A stretch of DNA of 64,000 nt from Amycolatopsis vastitatis. Lineage in GTDB: Bacteria > Actinomycetota > Actinomycetes > Mycobacteriales > Pseudonocardiaceae. Both the position numbers and the translations under genes were made by a program. Under the pieces are notes generated by a model, which worked only from the letters and a program-made list of their open reading frames with translations, was not told the origin of the DNA and made no database searches. Shown here one piece after another: positions 63,833 to 64,000 of the stretch (the first letter of the stretch is position 1; the number at the start of each line of letters is the position of its first letter). The stretch spans positions 62,001 through 126,000 of the forward strand of contig NZ_NMUL01000031.1 of the NCBI RefSeq assembly GCF_002234595.1. The letters are read 5' to 3'.

Positions 63833-63915
63833 CATGCTCGGGGCAGCGTTTCCCGGATGGTGGGAGCTTGGCCCAGCTTGTGGACTCTTCCGGGAGCCTG
63901 TGGCATGATGCGAGC

Positions 63916-63960
63916 GTGACCAGCTTCGCGATCATTATCGACGAGCGCGCCGGACGATAG
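63916..63960 (+). CDS. 14-residue leader peptide with three consecutive Ile codons
   Basis: GTG to TAG encodes VTSFAIIIDERAGR. A CATGAT lies six bases upstream and could be a -10 for a leaderless message. Three adjacent Ile codons (ATC ATT ATC) in such a short frame suggest an attenuator sensing Ile. The controlled gene lies beyond the right edge; by position after leuB it could be ilvE or cimA (inference). Confidence 0.5.
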   Translation: MTSFAIIIDERAGR

Positions 63961-64000
63961 CTCCACAAGAGCCCCCGGCGCGCAACCTCTCGCACCCACG

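Noticed and set aside
59106..63995. Very long minus-strand open frame (1629 codons) opposite the subtilase and leuB
   Set aside because: It is antisense to two genes with clear family motifs, has low-complexity Arg/Gly/Val-rich composition and no family blocks; such frames are normal in GC-rich actinobacterial DNA.

Overview
The window is a high-GC (roughly 70% by eye) actinobacterial chromosome segment. Its content and gene order point to the Pseudonocardiaceae, most plausibly Amycolatopsis or a close relative (inference). The signs are GC-rich third positions, many GTG and TTG starts, GTGA/ATGA stop-start overlaps, probable leaderless genes, F420-type LLM oxidoreductases, a DUF397 protein, a DUF2510 protein, a 13E12-type HNH protein and mycothiol-clade housekeeping genes. 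From memory, the core genes follow the Mycobacterium tuberculosis Rv3032-to-Rv2995c order: glucan GT4/GH57/methyltransferase, etfBA, GNAT plus PlsC-like acyltransferase, iscS, mnmA, MetE-like protein, ligA, ACT protein, gatCAB, LppZ, DoxX, PH protein, ilvBNC, serA, leuB. Lineage-specific genes sit between these blocks.

Layout. 0-2 kb: the last codons of isocitrate lyase, then malate synthase A (glyoxylate shunt). 2-9 kb: accessory genes, namely a secreted subtilase, a SigE-like sigma factor with a partner membrane protein, a TetR/NTF2 divergent pair, a methyltransferase and a 42-residue peptide. 9-13.4 kb: a minus-strand glucan cluster (methyltransferase, GH57 branching enzyme, glutathione peroxidase, GT4). 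13.4-23.5 kb: DegV, ETF, acyltransferases, a quinone-oxidoreductase-like MDR enzyme divergent from an MFS exporter, then iscS-mnmA. 23.5-28 kb: HNH-like protein, two GNATs, an MBL-fold hydrolase and a scramblase-like protein. 28-37.4 kb: MetE-like protein, ligA, ACT protein and the gatCAB amidotransferase operon.

37.4-42 kb: a compact operon of two Gfo/Idh/MocA dehydrogenases, a PmoA/DUF6807 protein and a cupin. It is preceded by two perfect 14-bp LacI-type palindromes, with no transporter, kinase or regulator beside it. This is the best candidate for an undescribed catabolic system. 42-47.7 kb: LppZ-like lipoprotein, 2-hydroxyacid dehydrogenase, DoxX, ilvD with a GntR-type operator, PH-domain protein. 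47.7-51.4 kb: ilvBNC behind a strong promoter, a leaderless 15-codon leader peptide and a terminator hairpin with a U-tract, which is a textbook-looking attenuator. 51.4-56.7 kb: accessory genes (DUF397, double NTF2, ankyrin, two LLM oxidoreductases divergent from a TetR). 56.8-64 kb: serA, barstar-like protein, a second large subtilase, leuB, and a second short leader ORF with three consecutive Ile codons running off the window edge.

The main physiological theme is branched-chain amino-acid synthesis (ilvD, ilvB, ilvN, ilvC, leuB, two leader peptides) beside serine synthesis, Fe-S/tRNA thiolation and glutaminyl-tRNA amidation. The regulatory layer is rich in intact dyads: two TetR-type sites, one MerR-type promoter, one GntR site and one LacI pair. 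No tRNA, rRNA, IS element, CRISPR array or prophage was recognised. Coordinates and motifs were read by eye; no database search was run.
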